Part shown: positions 26,670 through 35,107 of the stretch, one piece after another
Layout of the letters: the number at the start of each line of letters is the position of its first letter
Numbering within the stretch: position 1 is the stretch's first letter
Assembly: GCA_004010935.1 (NCBI GenBank)
Contig: CP026511.1
Coordinates: forward strand, 1,860,001-1,924,000
DNA from: Pseudomonadaceae bacterium SI-3
GTDB lineage: Bacteria > Pseudomonadota > Gammaproteobacteria > Pseudomonadales > Pseudomonadaceae
Direction: 5' to 3'
DNA length: 64,000 nt
The notes under the pieces: model-generated
What the model was told of the DNA's origin: nothing
The model's database searches: none
What the model saw: only the letters and a program-made list of their open reading frames with translations
Position numbers and translations under genes: made by a program

Positions 26670-28586
26670 ATGACCCTGCTCAAGTTGACCGATGTGTCCC
26701 TCGCCTATGGCAACAATCCATTGCTCGATGGAGTGTCCTGGCAGATTGCGCGGGGTGAGCGGGTTTGTATTATCGGGCGCAACGGCACCGGCAAATCCAG
26801 CATGCTCAGCCTGGTCAAGGGCAGCCAGCTACCAGATGACGGCGAAATCTGGCGAGCGCCAGGGTTGAAGATTGGCGAGTTGCCGCAGGAATTGCCGATT
26901 GCCGATGAGCGTACGGTCTTCGATGTGGTCGCCGAGGGGCTGGCCGGGGTGGGGCAGTTGCTTGCCGAATATCATCATCTGAGCCAAAACATCCAGAACG
27001 AAGCCGATCTCGACAAGCTCATGCATGTCCAGCAGGCGCTCGAAGCCAAGGATGGATGGCGCCTGCAGCAATTGGTGGACAGCACCTTGAGCCGCTTGCA
27101 GTTGCCGGCCGATAAAACCCTCGCCGAGTTGTCCGGTGGCTGGCGACGGCGCGTGCTGCTGGCCCAGGCGCTGGTGTCAGAGCCCGATCTGCTGTTGCTC
27201 GACGAGCCGACCAACCACTTGGACATCGGCGCTATCGCCTGGCTGGAAGAAGCGCTCACCGGGTTCAACGGTGCGGTGCTGTTCATCACTCACGACCGCG
27301 CGTTCCTGCAAAACCTGGCAACCCGCATTCTTGAGCTCGATCGCGGCCACATGATCGACTGGAACGGCGACTACGCGAGCTTTCTGGTGCACAAGGAGCA
27401 GCAGCTGGCAGCCGAAGAGACGGCCAATGCGCTGTTCGACAAGAAGCTGGCTCAGGAAGAAGTGTGGATTCGCCAGGGCATCAAGGCGCGGCGTACCCGC
27501 AATGAAGGGCGCGTACGAGCGCTGAAAGCCCTGCGTGCTGAACGTAGCGAACGACGCGAGCAGCAGGGTAAGGCCAACATTCAGATTGACGCCGCTGAAA
27601 AGTCTGGCAAGCAGGTCATCGTCGTCGAACATGCGAGCTTCGGACATCCGGGGGGCGAGTTGTTGATTCGCGACTTCTCGGCGGTGTTGCAGCGTGGCGA
27701 CCGTATTGGCTTGCTCGGCGCCAACGGTACCGGCAAGACCACGTTGCTCAAGCTTCTACTTGGCGATTTGCAACCAACCAGCGGCACGGTAGAACCCGGC
27801 ACCAAGCTGGAAGTGGCATATTTCGACCAACTGCGTCACCAGCTGGAACTGGAAAAGACCGTCGTCGACAACGTTGCCGAGGGACGCGATTTCATCACCA
27901 TCGACGGCCAGAACCGACATGTCCTGAGCTACCTTGGAGACTTCCTGTTCAGTCCCCAGCGCGCCCGTACGCCGGTTAAAGCACTCTCGGGCGGCGAGCG
28001 GGCACGGCTCTTGCTCGCCAAGCTATTCAGCAAACCCGCCAACCTGCTGGTCCTCGATGAGCCCACCAACGATCTCGATGTGGAAACCCTCGAGCTGTTG
28101 GAGGAAGTCCTGCTGAATTTCCAGGGTACGGTTCTGATGGTGAGCCACGACCGGGCATTCCTCGATAACGTAGTGACCAGCACGCTGGTATTCGAAGGCA
28201 ATGGCGTGGTTCGTGAATACGTCGGTGGCTATCAGGATTGGCTGCGTCAAGGCGGCTCGGTAAAGTTGCTCGGCGTCGGTGAAGGTAAGGAGAGCAAAGA
28301 GGCGAAGGCTGAGGCGGCTCAGGCAAAGCCGGCTGCACAGCAAGCGCCTGCTGAGCCGGCCCCAGCGAAAAAAAAGCTCAGTTACAAGGTTCAGCGCGAG
28401 CTGGAAGCACTGCCGGGCAAGATTGACGCAGTGGAAAAGGGCATCGCTGCGCTGCAAGAGGAGATGGCACAGCCGGCGTTCTATCAGCAGAGTGCTGAGC
28501 GGACCGGCGAAACCATTGCCAAGCTCGAAGCGATGCAGCTGGAGCTCGATGCGCTGCTCGAGCGTTGGGCCGAGTTGGAGGGCTGA
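26670..28586 (+). CDS. uup: ABC-F ATPase Uup
   Basis: Uup is a soluble ABC-F protein acting on ribosomes and on branched-DNA tolerance. The 638-residue protein has two ABC domains: Walker A GRNGTGKSS (~residue 36) and GANGTGKTT (~349), signatures LSGGWRRR and LSGGERARL, and Walker B LLLLDEPTNHLD and LLVLDEPTNDLD. Between them is the charged linker, RRTRNEGRVRALKALRAERSERR. The C-terminus has an Ala/Pro/Lys-rich spacer and a coiled coil (~560–638) as in Uup rather than EttA or YheS. There are no membrane segments. A TAGAAT −10-like hexamer lies at 26638–26643, 32 bases before the start. Confidence 0.94.
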   Translation: MTLLKLTDVSLAYGNNPLLDGVSWQIARGERVCIIGRNGTGKSSMLSLVKGSQLPDDGEIWRAPGLKIGELPQELPIADERTVFDVVAEGLAGVGQLLAEYHHLSQNIQNEADLDKLMHVQQALEAKDGWRLQQLVDSTLSRLQLPADKTLAELSGGWRRRVLLAQALVSEPDLLLLDEPTNHLDIGAIAWLEEALTGFNGAVLFITHDRAFLQNLATRILELDRGHMIDWNGDYASFLVHKEQQLAAEETANALFDKKLAQEEVWIRQGIKARRTRNEGRVRALKALRAERSERREQQGKANIQIDAAEKSGKQVIVVEHASFGHPGGELLIRDFSAVLQRGDRIGLLGANGTGKTTLLKLLLGDLQPTSGTVEPGTKLEVAYFDQLRHQLELEKTVVDNVAEGRDFITIDGQNRHVLSYLGDFLFSPQRARTPVKALSGGERARLLLAKLFSKPANLLVLDEPTNDLDVETLELLEEVLLNFQGTVLMVSHDRAFLDNVVTSTLVFEGNGVVREYVGGYQDWLRQGGSVKLLGVGEGKESKEAKAEAAQAKPAAQQAPAEPAPAKKKLSYKVQRELEALPGKIDAVEKGIAALQEEMAQPAFYQQSAERTGETIAKLEAMQLELDALLERWAELEG

Positions 28587-28705
28587 GCCGTCCGCAACGC
28601 CAGCCTGCAAGACCCGCACGTTCACCGATAGAGCGTGCGACTTACGAGTCTGCGTTGAGCGGGACTTCGTGAAGATAACGATATCTGCCAGCAGACGGAG
28701 CATAG

Positions 28706-29398
28706 ATGGCAATCGAATACCGAATCACCCTCGATGACGAGCATGAGTTCTGCTACCGGATCGAGCCGGACCGTGTCTTTGATCACGAGACTGCGAAGCT
28801 GGCGCCGAGATGGACGCGCCTGGATCATCAGCAGTGCAACAATTGCCCGTTGAGTCGTAACGAGTTCAGCCATTGCCCGGCGGCGGTTGACCTGCATCGA
28901 GTCATCGAGGATTTCCAAGGTCTGCCCGCCATTCGTAAAGCGCAGGTGCATGTCCGTACCCCTGAGCGGGAGTACAACAAGCTGGTCGGGCTGGAAGAGG
29001 GATTGCGCGCGCTTCTGGGTGTGATCATGGCCACCAGTGCATGTCCGATACTTGGCCGGCTCAAGCCGATGGCCCATCAGCATTTGCCGTTCGCGAGCAA
29101 TCAGGAGTTTGTACTTCGGGCGGTATCGCTGTACCTGGCGAGACAGTACTTCAACCTGCGCGAAGGACGGCACGCCGATTGGGAGTTGCGGGGATTGGTG
29201 AGGTCGTTCCAGCAGTTGCAGCTGGTCAATCAAGCGTTCTGGCAGCGCATCCACGATACCTGTCATGAGGACTCGAACCTAAAGGCCTTCCTGACCTTCT
29301 TCTCCATGGCATCGAGCCTGACCTACTCGTTGGAGACGCAGCTGCAAAAGATTCGGCCACTTGTGATGAGCGCGGGGGACGGTGTCGAAACGGCCTGA
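28706..29398 (+). CDS. Conserved hypothetical protein with N-terminal cysteine cluster
   Basis: I do not recognise a characterised family; I recall a DUF6901-type label for such Pseudomonas proteins but am not certain. The 230-residue protein is soluble. The first ~40 residues are beta-rich (AIEYRITLDDEHEFCYRIEP). A C-x2-C-x8-C cluster (QCNNCPLSRNEFSHC, residues ~45–58) could bind metal or an iron–sulfur centre. The rest is mostly helical, with VIMATSACPILGRLKPMAHQHLPFAS, FVLRAVSLYLARQYF and a helical C-terminus. It follows uup by ~120 bases and faces a universal stress gene. Function is unknown. Confidence 0.75.
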   Translation: MAIEYRITLDDEHEFCYRIEPDRVFDHETAKLAPRWTRLDHQQCNNCPLSRNEFSHCPAAVDLHRVIEDFQGLPAIRKAQVHVRTPEREYNKLVGLEEGLRALLGVIMATSACPILGRLKPMAHQHLPFASNQEFVLRAVSLYLARQYFNLREGRHADWELRGLVRSFQQLQLVNQAFWQRIHDTCHEDSNLKAFLTFFSMASSLTYSLETQLQKIRPLVMSAGDGVETA

Positions 29399-29425
29399 AC
29401 CAGCTGACTCAGGCCGGGAGACGAA

Positions 29426-29866
29426 TCACTCGGGTTTTTTCAGGCGTACGGCGAGCACATCGCAGGGCGCACCATGCAGGATGTCATTGGACGTGGAGCC
29501 GAGCAGCAAAGCGAGGCCGTGGCGGCCATGGCTGCCCACCACTACCAGATCACAGCCTTGCTCCTTGGCGAGTCGGTGAACTTCCTGACGAGGCTGGCCG
29601 TAGGCCAGGTGGCGTTGTTCCGCGGTTAGCCCCGGATAACGATCGGCGAACCCGGCCAAGCGCTCACGGGCCTGGTCGAACTGCTGTTGTTGCAGCATTG
29701 AAAGATCCATTGGCACGTCCCCACCGAAGGCCATCGCCATGGGTTCGATGACATGGACCAACGCCAGTTTCGCACCGCTGGCGGTCGCCAGCGCCTGAGC
29801 GCGCGCGACCACAGGATGGCAATCGTCGTTCAGGTCGGTGGCGACCAGAATATGCTGGTAGATCAT
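29426..29866 (-). CDS. Universal stress protein (UspA family)
   Basis: This 146-residue single-domain Usp starts MIYQHILVATDL with an AGGAG seven bases upstream of 29866. The ATP-binding G-x2-G-x9-G-S/T motif is present in VVVGSHGRHGLALLLGSTS, so it is the nucleotide-binding (UspFG/MJ0577-like) kind or close to it. The first-strand aspartate (ATDLND) and HVIEPM are also conserved. Such proteins help survival under starvation or oxygen limitation; the specific stimulus is not visible. The longer frame to 29914 lacks similarity. Confidence 0.9.
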   Translation of the reverse strand: MIYQHILVATDLNDDCHPVVARAQALATASGAKLALVHVIEPMAMAFGGDVPMDLSMLQQQQFDQARERLAGFADRYPGLTAEQRHLAYGQPRQEVHRLAKEQGCDLVVVGSHGRHGLALLLGSTSNDILHGAPCDVLAVRLKKPE

Positions 29867-30074
29867 GATGAATCTCCTGAAATGTCGGTTGCTACAAGTA
29901 TGGCTTCTAGGCACGCGATATGGGCTGCAACGCGTTTTTTTTCAGGGTTTATACGGCGTTGGATGCGCAATGGCCAGCTGCATTGCATCAGTTGGCTAGC
30001 CGTGCCGTCGCTCACGACTGTTATCATGCCCGGCGTTAATGCCGGGGCTTCCTCCGGCCTGTACAGAGATCGCC

Positions 30075-30539
30075 ATGTTCCTACCCGCCAATGAATATTT
30101 GCTTGCCTGGTCTGCCTACGGTATCGCTGCGCTGGGCTGCTTGCTGGTCTGGTTGCGCATCACCCGTCCCCTGTGGCGCTGGCTGCGCGAACCGTTGCGG
30201 CTGATCATGGCCGTATTGCTGCTGACGCCGACCATCGTCGATCCCGCCAAGGATCTATTCGCCCCGGCGGTCGCCATCACAGCTCTGGATCTGCTGTTCA
30301 AGGTCGGCAGTAATGCCTGGCGTGCCGTGGCTGACCTCGCGCTCTACGGCTTGATTGCATTCGCGACCTATGGGGTTTTTGTGCTTATACGGTGGCTGAT
30401 CGAGCGGCGGGCGAAACAGCACCCGAGCGAATCGCGCCATGAGGACCCTCGTACCCTGCGCGAACGACTCGAGGATGACGACGAAGAGGACTACCGTCCG
30501 ATGAACCGCTACGAGGCGCGGACCGAACCCAGACTCTGA
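30075..30539 (+). CDS. Small conserved inner-membrane protein
   Basis: This 154-residue protein of unknown function has three or four hydrophobic segments (~10–28, 42–60, 65–80 with an amphipathic part, 95–115), then a long charged C-terminal tail with a run of Asp/Glu (LEDDDEEDYRPM). The MFLPANEYLLAW start at 30075 matches the expected N-out hydrophobic beginning; an upstream in-frame ATG at 30039 adds twelve unconserved residues. It lies ~50 bases before the amidotransferase gene and may be cotranscribed with it. I assign no function. Confidence 0.72.
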   Translation: MFLPANEYLLAWSAYGIAALGCLLVWLRITRPLWRWLREPLRLIMAVLLLTPTIVDPAKDLFAPAVAITALDLLFKVGSNAWRAVADLALYGLIAFATYGVFVLIRWLIERRAKQHPSESRHEDPRTLRERLEDDDEEDYRPMNRYEARTEPRL

Positions 30540-30591
30540 CACTGAACCTTTCTCGCCCAAGGCGCAGCAGAAACCTATCGGGAGATAGCGC

Positions 30592-31368
30592 ATGTGTGAA
30601 CTGCTCGGCATGAGCGCCAATGTACCCACCGACATCCATTTCAGCTTCACTGGGCTGATGCAACGCGGCGGCCGCACTGGACCACACAAGGACGGCTGGG
30701 GTATTGCGTTCTACGAAGGTCGCGGTCTGCGACTGTTCCAAGATCCGGTGGCCAGCTGCGAGTCGGAAGTGGCGAAGATGGTTCAGCATTACCTGATTAA
30801 GAGTCATGTGGTGATCGGCCATATCCGTCACGCCAACGTCGGCAAAGTCGCGCTGGTCAATACGCATCCTTTCGTCCGGGAGCTGTGGGGGCAGCATTGG
30901 TGTTTTGCCCACAATGGCCAACTAGCGGATTTCAGCCCGGCGCGCGGCTTCTATCAGCCGGTAGGGGATACGGACAGCGAAGCGGCATTCTGCGATCTGC
31001 TCAATCTCATACGCGGCGACTTTCCCGAGCGGGTCGCTGCGGAGGATCTGGTCCCGCATCTGCTCGATGCCTGTGCCAGTTACCGTACCAAAGGCGTATT
31101 CAACTGCTTGCTCAGCAACGGTGAATGGCTGTTCAGTTTCTGCTCAACCAAGCTGGCGCAGATCACCCGTCGCGCCCCTTTCGGCCCGGCGCAACTGAAA
31201 GATGCCGAACTGACGGTGGACTTCAACGCGGAGACGACGCCAAACGACGTCGTAACGGTACTGGCAACCGAGCCATTAACCGACAACGAGCAGTGGGATA
31301 TTCATCAATCGGGCGAATGGACGCTGTGGCGTCTGGGCGAGTGTGTTGCGCGCGGGCAGGTGCAATGA
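30592..31368 (+). CDS. Class II glutamine amidotransferase (YafJ-like)
   Basis: The 258-residue protein starts [12 protein letters not shown], so after methionine removal Cys2 is the N-terminal nucleophile of a class II (Ntn) amidotransferase. Supporting motifs are [29 protein letters not shown] (the conserved Arg of the glutamine pocket) and [11 protein letters not shown]. It is a stand-alone glutaminase domain without a synthase partner in the same chain, as in YafJ. The physiological acceptor of the ammonia is unknown. The Shine–Dalgarno GGGAGA is present, and the stop overlaps the next start by 4 bases. Confidence 0.9.
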   Translation: MCELLGMSANVPTDIHFSFTGLMQRGGRTGPHKDGWGIAFYEGRGLRLFQDPVASCESEVAKMVQHYLIKSHVVIGHIRHANVGKVALVNTHPFVRELWGQHWCFAHNGQLADFSPARGFYQPVGDTDSEAAFCDLLNLIRGDFPERVAAEDLVPHLLDACASYRTKGVFNCLLSNGEWLFSFCSTKLAQITRRAPFGPAQLKDAELTVDFNAETTPNDVVTVLATEPLTDNEQWDIHQSGEWTLWRLGECVARGQVQ

Positions 31369-31907
31369 TGTTGAGAAGCTATCTGCGGCTGACCTTGTTT
31401 GCCCTTGGGTTGCTCATCGGTATTCAGGTGCCGGGCTTCATCGATGCGTACAGTGATCACGTCGAGGCGCGTCGGCTAGAGGCGCAGCTGGGTCTGGCTG
31501 GGTTCCAGGAAACAGCCGGGCGATTTTTCAAAGGTGATCTGAACGCCTTGGTCGAGCATTACCGAGCCAGCGAAGATGCGGTGTTTCAGAGCGATGCGCG
31601 CAGCGTTTTGGCATTGGTCGAGCGCGCACGTTTGCTTGATCGTGAATGGCGGATCATGGAAGGGCCCTGGTACGCACAGGCCTGGCACGTGTTGGTCGGG
31701 GCAAACAGTGAGATAAGACGCCAGGTATGGAATAGCTACCGCTTTCAGGTACTGTTGGCGCCCGAGGCCATCGCCTGGGGCCTAAGCTGCGCGCTGTTGC
31801 TTGCCTGGATCATTGAAAGCCTCTTCGTCTTGCTTCGCCAGGCTCTGTTTCCACAGCGTTATCGACGCCGCCGTCGTACGGCTAGCCCGCTTCAGTCGAA
31901 GCGATAG
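31365..31907 (+). CDS. DUF2937-like membrane protein
   Basis: The gene starts at ATG 31365 (or 31368), inside the stop of the amidotransferase gene, and encodes 180 residues. There is an N-terminal membrane segment ([19 protein letters not shown]), a long soluble periplasmic part with heptad features ([18 protein letters not shown]), and a C-terminal membrane segment ([22 protein letters not shown]) followed by an Arg-rich tail. This matches the small DUF2937 family, of unknown function. Its last 26 bases overlap the convergent gene on the other strand. Confidence 0.72.
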   Translation: MMLRSYLRLTLFALGLLIGIQVPGFIDAYSDHVEARRLEAQLGLAGFQETAGRFFKGDLNALVEHYRASEDAVFQSDARSVLALVERARLLDREWRIMEGPWYAQAWHVLVGANSEIRRQVWNSYRFQVLLAPEAIAWGLSCALLLAWIIESLFVLLRQALFPQRYRRRRRTASPLQSKR

Positions 31908-32412
31908 TCCGGACGCCTTGGAGATGTGCTACTCGCGCGGTGACCCGGTAAGCCCATTCCCCCGAACCTAACTGAAGGATAGGCAAGAAGAAGGTCGACG
32001 GGATTAGCCATCTGAGCGACGAGGCCCCAATGATCAGTAAGGCAGCTTGAATAGGCTCTCCATCGGCTAATCCTGAGACCTGCTGAAGAATGCCTAAGAC
32101 AGCCGTCCAGATCACCAGCATCTGGACCAGTATCCAACTACCGAAGGCAGCATTTGCCAGCCTCAACGCGGGTCGGTGAGTCGGCCTGGCCGTTGCGGTT
32201 AGCCACCAAATCAGTAGCAGAGCCGAAGCGGCTAGATTCACGATGATGATGGTCTGCTTATAGCCCAACGCAAAGCGGGCTATCGCTGGCGCATTGGCAC
32301 CGATGCTATGTATGGCACGCTCACCTGATAAGCCAAAGGCTGCTTGTAGCGCACCGGCCATGGAGATGGCCGTCACGGCTGTGGCGGCCCAAAGGGCCAA
32401 CTGTGTTTTCAT
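31882..32412 (-). CDS. Hypothetical four-TM membrane protein
   Basis: I do not recognise this 176-residue protein. It has four hydrophobic segments (~7–28, 50–70, 88–112, 120–150), a topology seen in small DoxX- or DUF-type membrane proteins, and no catalytic-looking motif. The 3' end overlaps the DUF2937 gene by 26 bases in convergent orientation. It lies 34 bases downstream of the VWA gene stop on the same strand, so it could be the last gene of the MoxR–VWA transcript. The overlap lowers confidence a little, but composition and codon pattern look coding. Confidence 0.6.
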   Translation of the reverse strand: MKTQLALWAATAVTAISMAGALQAAFGLSGERAIHSIGANAPAIARFALGYKQTIIIVNLAASALLLIWWLTATARPTHRPALRLANAAFGSWILVQMLVIWTAVLGILQQVSGLADGEPIQAALLIIGASSLRWLIPSTFFLPILQLGSGEWAYRVTARVAHLQGVRTIASTEAG

Positions 32413-32446
32413 CGGTGCGTCCCTGCAGCTGAAGGTCGATAGCGAC

Positions 32447-33625
32447 CTATTTCGACAAAAACTTCATGCCTTCTTCCAGTCCGCTCAAGGTTAGTGGATA
32501 CATGCGGTCCTCCAGCAAGTCGCGGACGATGCCGGTGGAGGAGGTGTAGCCCCAGGTGTCCTTCGGGTAAGGGTTGATCCAGATGAGCTTCTTGTATTTT
32601 TCCATAAAGCGCTGCATCCAGACGTAGCCAGCTTCCTCGTTCCAGTGCTCTACGCTGCCGCCAGGCTGGGTGATTTCGTAGGGCGCCATGGCCGCGTCGC
32701 CAACGAAGACCACCTTATAGTCAGCGCCGTACTTATGCAGCAGGTCCAGGGTCGAGGTGCGTTCGGAAGTCCGGCGGAAATTATTTTTCCAGACCGACTC
32801 ATAGATGAAGTTGTGAAAGTAAAAGTACTCGAGGTGCTTGAACTCCGTCTTGCAGGCGGAGAACAACTCTTCGCAGACCTTGACGTGCGCATCCATCGAA
32901 CCGCCAATGTCGAACAGGATCAGCAGCTTCACCGCATTGCGACGCTCGGGGCGCATCTGGATATTCAGCAGGCCGCCGTCTTTAGCGGTGTGGTCGATGG
33001 TGCCGTCCAGGTCCAGTTCGTCCTGCGCACCCTGGCGGGCGAACTTGCGCAAGCGGCGTAGCGCGACCTTGATGTTGCGCGTCCCCAGCTCGACCTGATC
33101 GTCGAGGTTCTTGTATTCGCGCTGATCCCATACCTTCACCGCCTTGCCTTGACGCTTGCCTGCGTCACCGATGCGGATGCCCTCGGGGTTGTAGCCGCCG
33201 GAGCCAAAAGGACTGGTACCGCCCGTGCCGATCCACTTGTTGCCGCCGGCATGTTTGCCTTTCTGCTCCTCAAGACGTTTCTTGAACTCCTCGATCAGCT
33301 TGTCCAAGCCGCCTAGGGACTCGATCTTGGCGCGCTCTTCATCGCTCAAGGAACGCTCGAACTCCTTGCGCAGCCACTCTTCTGGAATCAAGGCTTCGAT
33401 ATGCTGATCCAGATTTTCCAGGCCTTTGAAATAGGCGCCGAAGGCACGATCGAATTTGTCGAAGTGTCGCTCGTCCTTCACCAGAATCGCCCGGGACAAA
33501 TAATAGAACTCATCCATATCGGCGAATACGACGTTGTGTTTCAACGCATTGATCAGATCGAGCAGCTCGCGCACCGACACCGGAACCTTGGCGGCGCGCA
33601 TCTCATTGAACAGGCCAAGCAACAT
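32447..33625 (-). CDS. VWA domain protein, CoxE/YehP-like partner of MoxR ATPase
   Basis: The 392-residue protein has an N-terminal helical CoxE-like region (LFNEMRAAKVPVSVRELLDLINAL), a charged linker (residues ~120–170) and a C-terminal von Willebrand A domain (~230–390). The metal site reads DIGGS (Asp239, Gly241, Ser243), so the first serine of the usual DxSxS MIDAS is glycine. VVFVGDAAMAP provides the third MIDAS loop. MoxR–VWA pairs act as chaperone-like modules that insert cofactors or mature complexes. Here a GFA gene lies between the two partners. It was named by family; the target is unknown. Confidence 0.85.
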   Translation of the reverse strand: MLLGLFNEMRAAKVPVSVRELLDLINALKHNVVFADMDEFYYLSRAILVKDERHFDKFDRAFGAYFKGLENLDQHIEALIPEEWLRKEFERSLSDEERAKIESLGGLDKLIEEFKKRLEEQKGKHAGGNKWIGTGGTSPFGSGGYNPEGIRIGDAGKRQGKAVKVWDQREYKNLDDQVELGTRNIKVALRRLRKFARQGAQDELDLDGTIDHTAKDGGLLNIQMRPERRNAVKLLILFDIGGSMDAHVKVCEELFSACKTEFKHLEYFYFHNFIYESVWKNNFRRTSERTSTLDLLHKYGADYKVVFVGDAAMAPYEITQPGGSVEHWNEEAGYVWMQRFMEKYKKLIWINPYPKDTWGYTSSTGIVRDLLEDRMYPLTLSGLEEGMKFLSK

Positions 33626-33671
33626 GGCAGAACCTCAGGCGTGCCGTCATCGCGGCACCTTGTATTAATGG

Positions 33672-34070
33672 TCAGCGGTCTTCGTCGTGCGTCGGGAGTC
33701 CGTCGCGGATCTCGTACCAGTCCGCCTTCGAGCCCACAAAAATGTGCTCCTGAGGCGGGGCGGGCAACGGCGAGTCGAGCGTGCCGGCAGCAACGCCGAG
33801 CTCATGCTCGCGGTTGTCGACGAATTGCAGGTTGGAGCCGCAGCGAATGCAGAACGTCCGAGTCACATGGTCGGACGAGTGATAGACACCCAACTGATCC
33901 TTGCCGGAGAGAAAGTGAAACGAATCCAGCGGCACGCCCGCATAAGTGGCAAAAGCCGCACCGTGGGCTTTGCGACACATCTTGCAGTGACAATGGGTCA
34001 GCTCGTTGATCGGAGCGTCGATGCGATAACGAACGACGCCACAGAGGCAACTACCGGTATGCGTTTGCAT
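33672..34070 (-). CDS. GFA/CENP-V domain protein
   Basis: This 132-residue zinc protein has the GFA fold. Cysteine ligands are visible as SCLCGVVRY near the N-terminus, HCHCKMCRKAHGAAF at ~30–45 and FCIRCGSNLQFVDN at ~95–108. Members were first described as glutathione-dependent formaldehyde-activating enzymes, though most have unknown substrates. It is embedded between the MoxR and VWA genes on the same strand with ~50-base gaps on both sides. It ends in a variable acidic tail. Confidence 0.88.
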   Translation of the reverse strand: MQTHTGSCLCGVVRYRIDAPINELTHCHCKMCRKAHGAAFATYAGVPLDSFHFLSGKDQLGVYHSSDHVTRTFCIRCGSNLQFVDNREHELGVAAGTLDSPLPAPPQEHIFVGSKADWYEIRDGLPTHDEDR

Positions 34071-34120
34071 GGATCTTTCTCCAGTAAGTGAGGCGTCCGG
34101 CTCCTGTGAACCGCCGCCGG

Positions 34121-34966
34121 TCAGCGACTGGCGCGACGACTCATGAACGCCAGACGTTCAAGCAATTGCACGTCCTGCTCGTTTTTCACCAGGGCGCCGG
34201 CTAACGGCGGAATCGCCTTGGTCGGGTCGCGCTCGCGTAGGACAGCTTCGCCGATGTTGTCGGCCATCAATAGTTTCAGCCAGTCGACCAGCTCGCTGGT
34301 GGAAGGCTTCTTCTTCAGGCCTGGCACCTTACGTACATCAAAGAACACATCGAGCGCTTCGGCCACCAGGTCCTTCTTGATATTGGGGTAGTGCACGTCG
34401 ACGATCCGCTGCAGCGTGTCGCGATCAGGGAAGGCGATGTAGTGGAAGAAACAGCGGCGCAGAAAGGCGTCGGGCAGTTCCTTCTCGTTGTTCGAGGTAA
34501 TGATGATGATCGGCCGCTGCTTGGCCTTGATGGTTTCGTTGGTCTCGTAAACGTAGAACTCCATCTTGTCGAGCTCTTGCAGCAGATCGTTGGGGAACTC
34601 GATATCGGCCTTGTCGATCTCGTCGATCAGCAGGATGACGCGCTGCTCGGACTCGAACGCCTCCCACAGCTTGCCCTTCTTGATGTAGTTGCGTACGTCG
34701 TGGACACGGTCGGAGTCCAGCTGCGAGTCACGCAGTCGGCTGACGGCATCGTACTCGTAAAGCCCCTGATGGGCTTTGGTGGTGGATTTGATATGCCAGG
34801 TGATCAGCTGCGCGCCAAATGATTCAGCCAGTTGCTCGGCCAGCATGGTTTTACCGGTGCCCGGCTCGCCTTTCACCAGGAGCGGACGCTCCAGGGTGAT
34901 GGCCGCATTAACGGCAAGTTTGAGATCGTCTGTGGCGACGTAGGACTGGGTGCCTTCGAACTTCAT
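34121..34966 (-). CDS. MoxR-family AAA+ ATPase
   Basis: The 281-residue AAA+ protein starts MKFEGTQSYVATDDLKLAVN. It has Walker A GEPGTGKTMLAEQLA, Walker B VILLIDEIDKADIEFPNDLLQELDKMEFYVYE, sensor 1 IIIITSNNEKELPDAFLRRCFFHY and an AAA lid with the C-terminal helices. It belongs to the MoxR group that works with VWA proteins, here the product of 32447–33625. Together they may remodel or metallate a client complex. The start at 34966 is preferred to an in-frame ATG at 35002. Confidence 0.92.
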   Translation of the reverse strand: MKFEGTQSYVATDDLKLAVNAAITLERPLLVKGEPGTGKTMLAEQLAESFGAQLITWHIKSTTKAHQGLYEYDAVSRLRDSQLDSDRVHDVRNYIKKGKLWEAFESEQRVILLIDEIDKADIEFPNDLLQELDKMEFYVYETNETIKAKQRPIIIITSNNEKELPDAFLRRCFFHYIAFPDRDTLQRIVDVHYPNIKKDLVAEALDVFFDVRKVPGLKKKPSTSELVDWLKLLMADNIGEAVLRERDPTKAIPPLAGALVKNEQDVQLLERLAFMSRRASR

Positions 34967-35107
34967 CGGAGTTTCCTTGGATCGGGCCTGGCACGCAGGC
35001 ACTTCATGTTGATTTAGACGACCGACTATAAGTGATGGGCGCGCGAGTGTGAACGTGAGCGGATCATTCAGTCACTGAATGGGCGGCCGTTCCGTCGGTG
35101 TTCGCGC

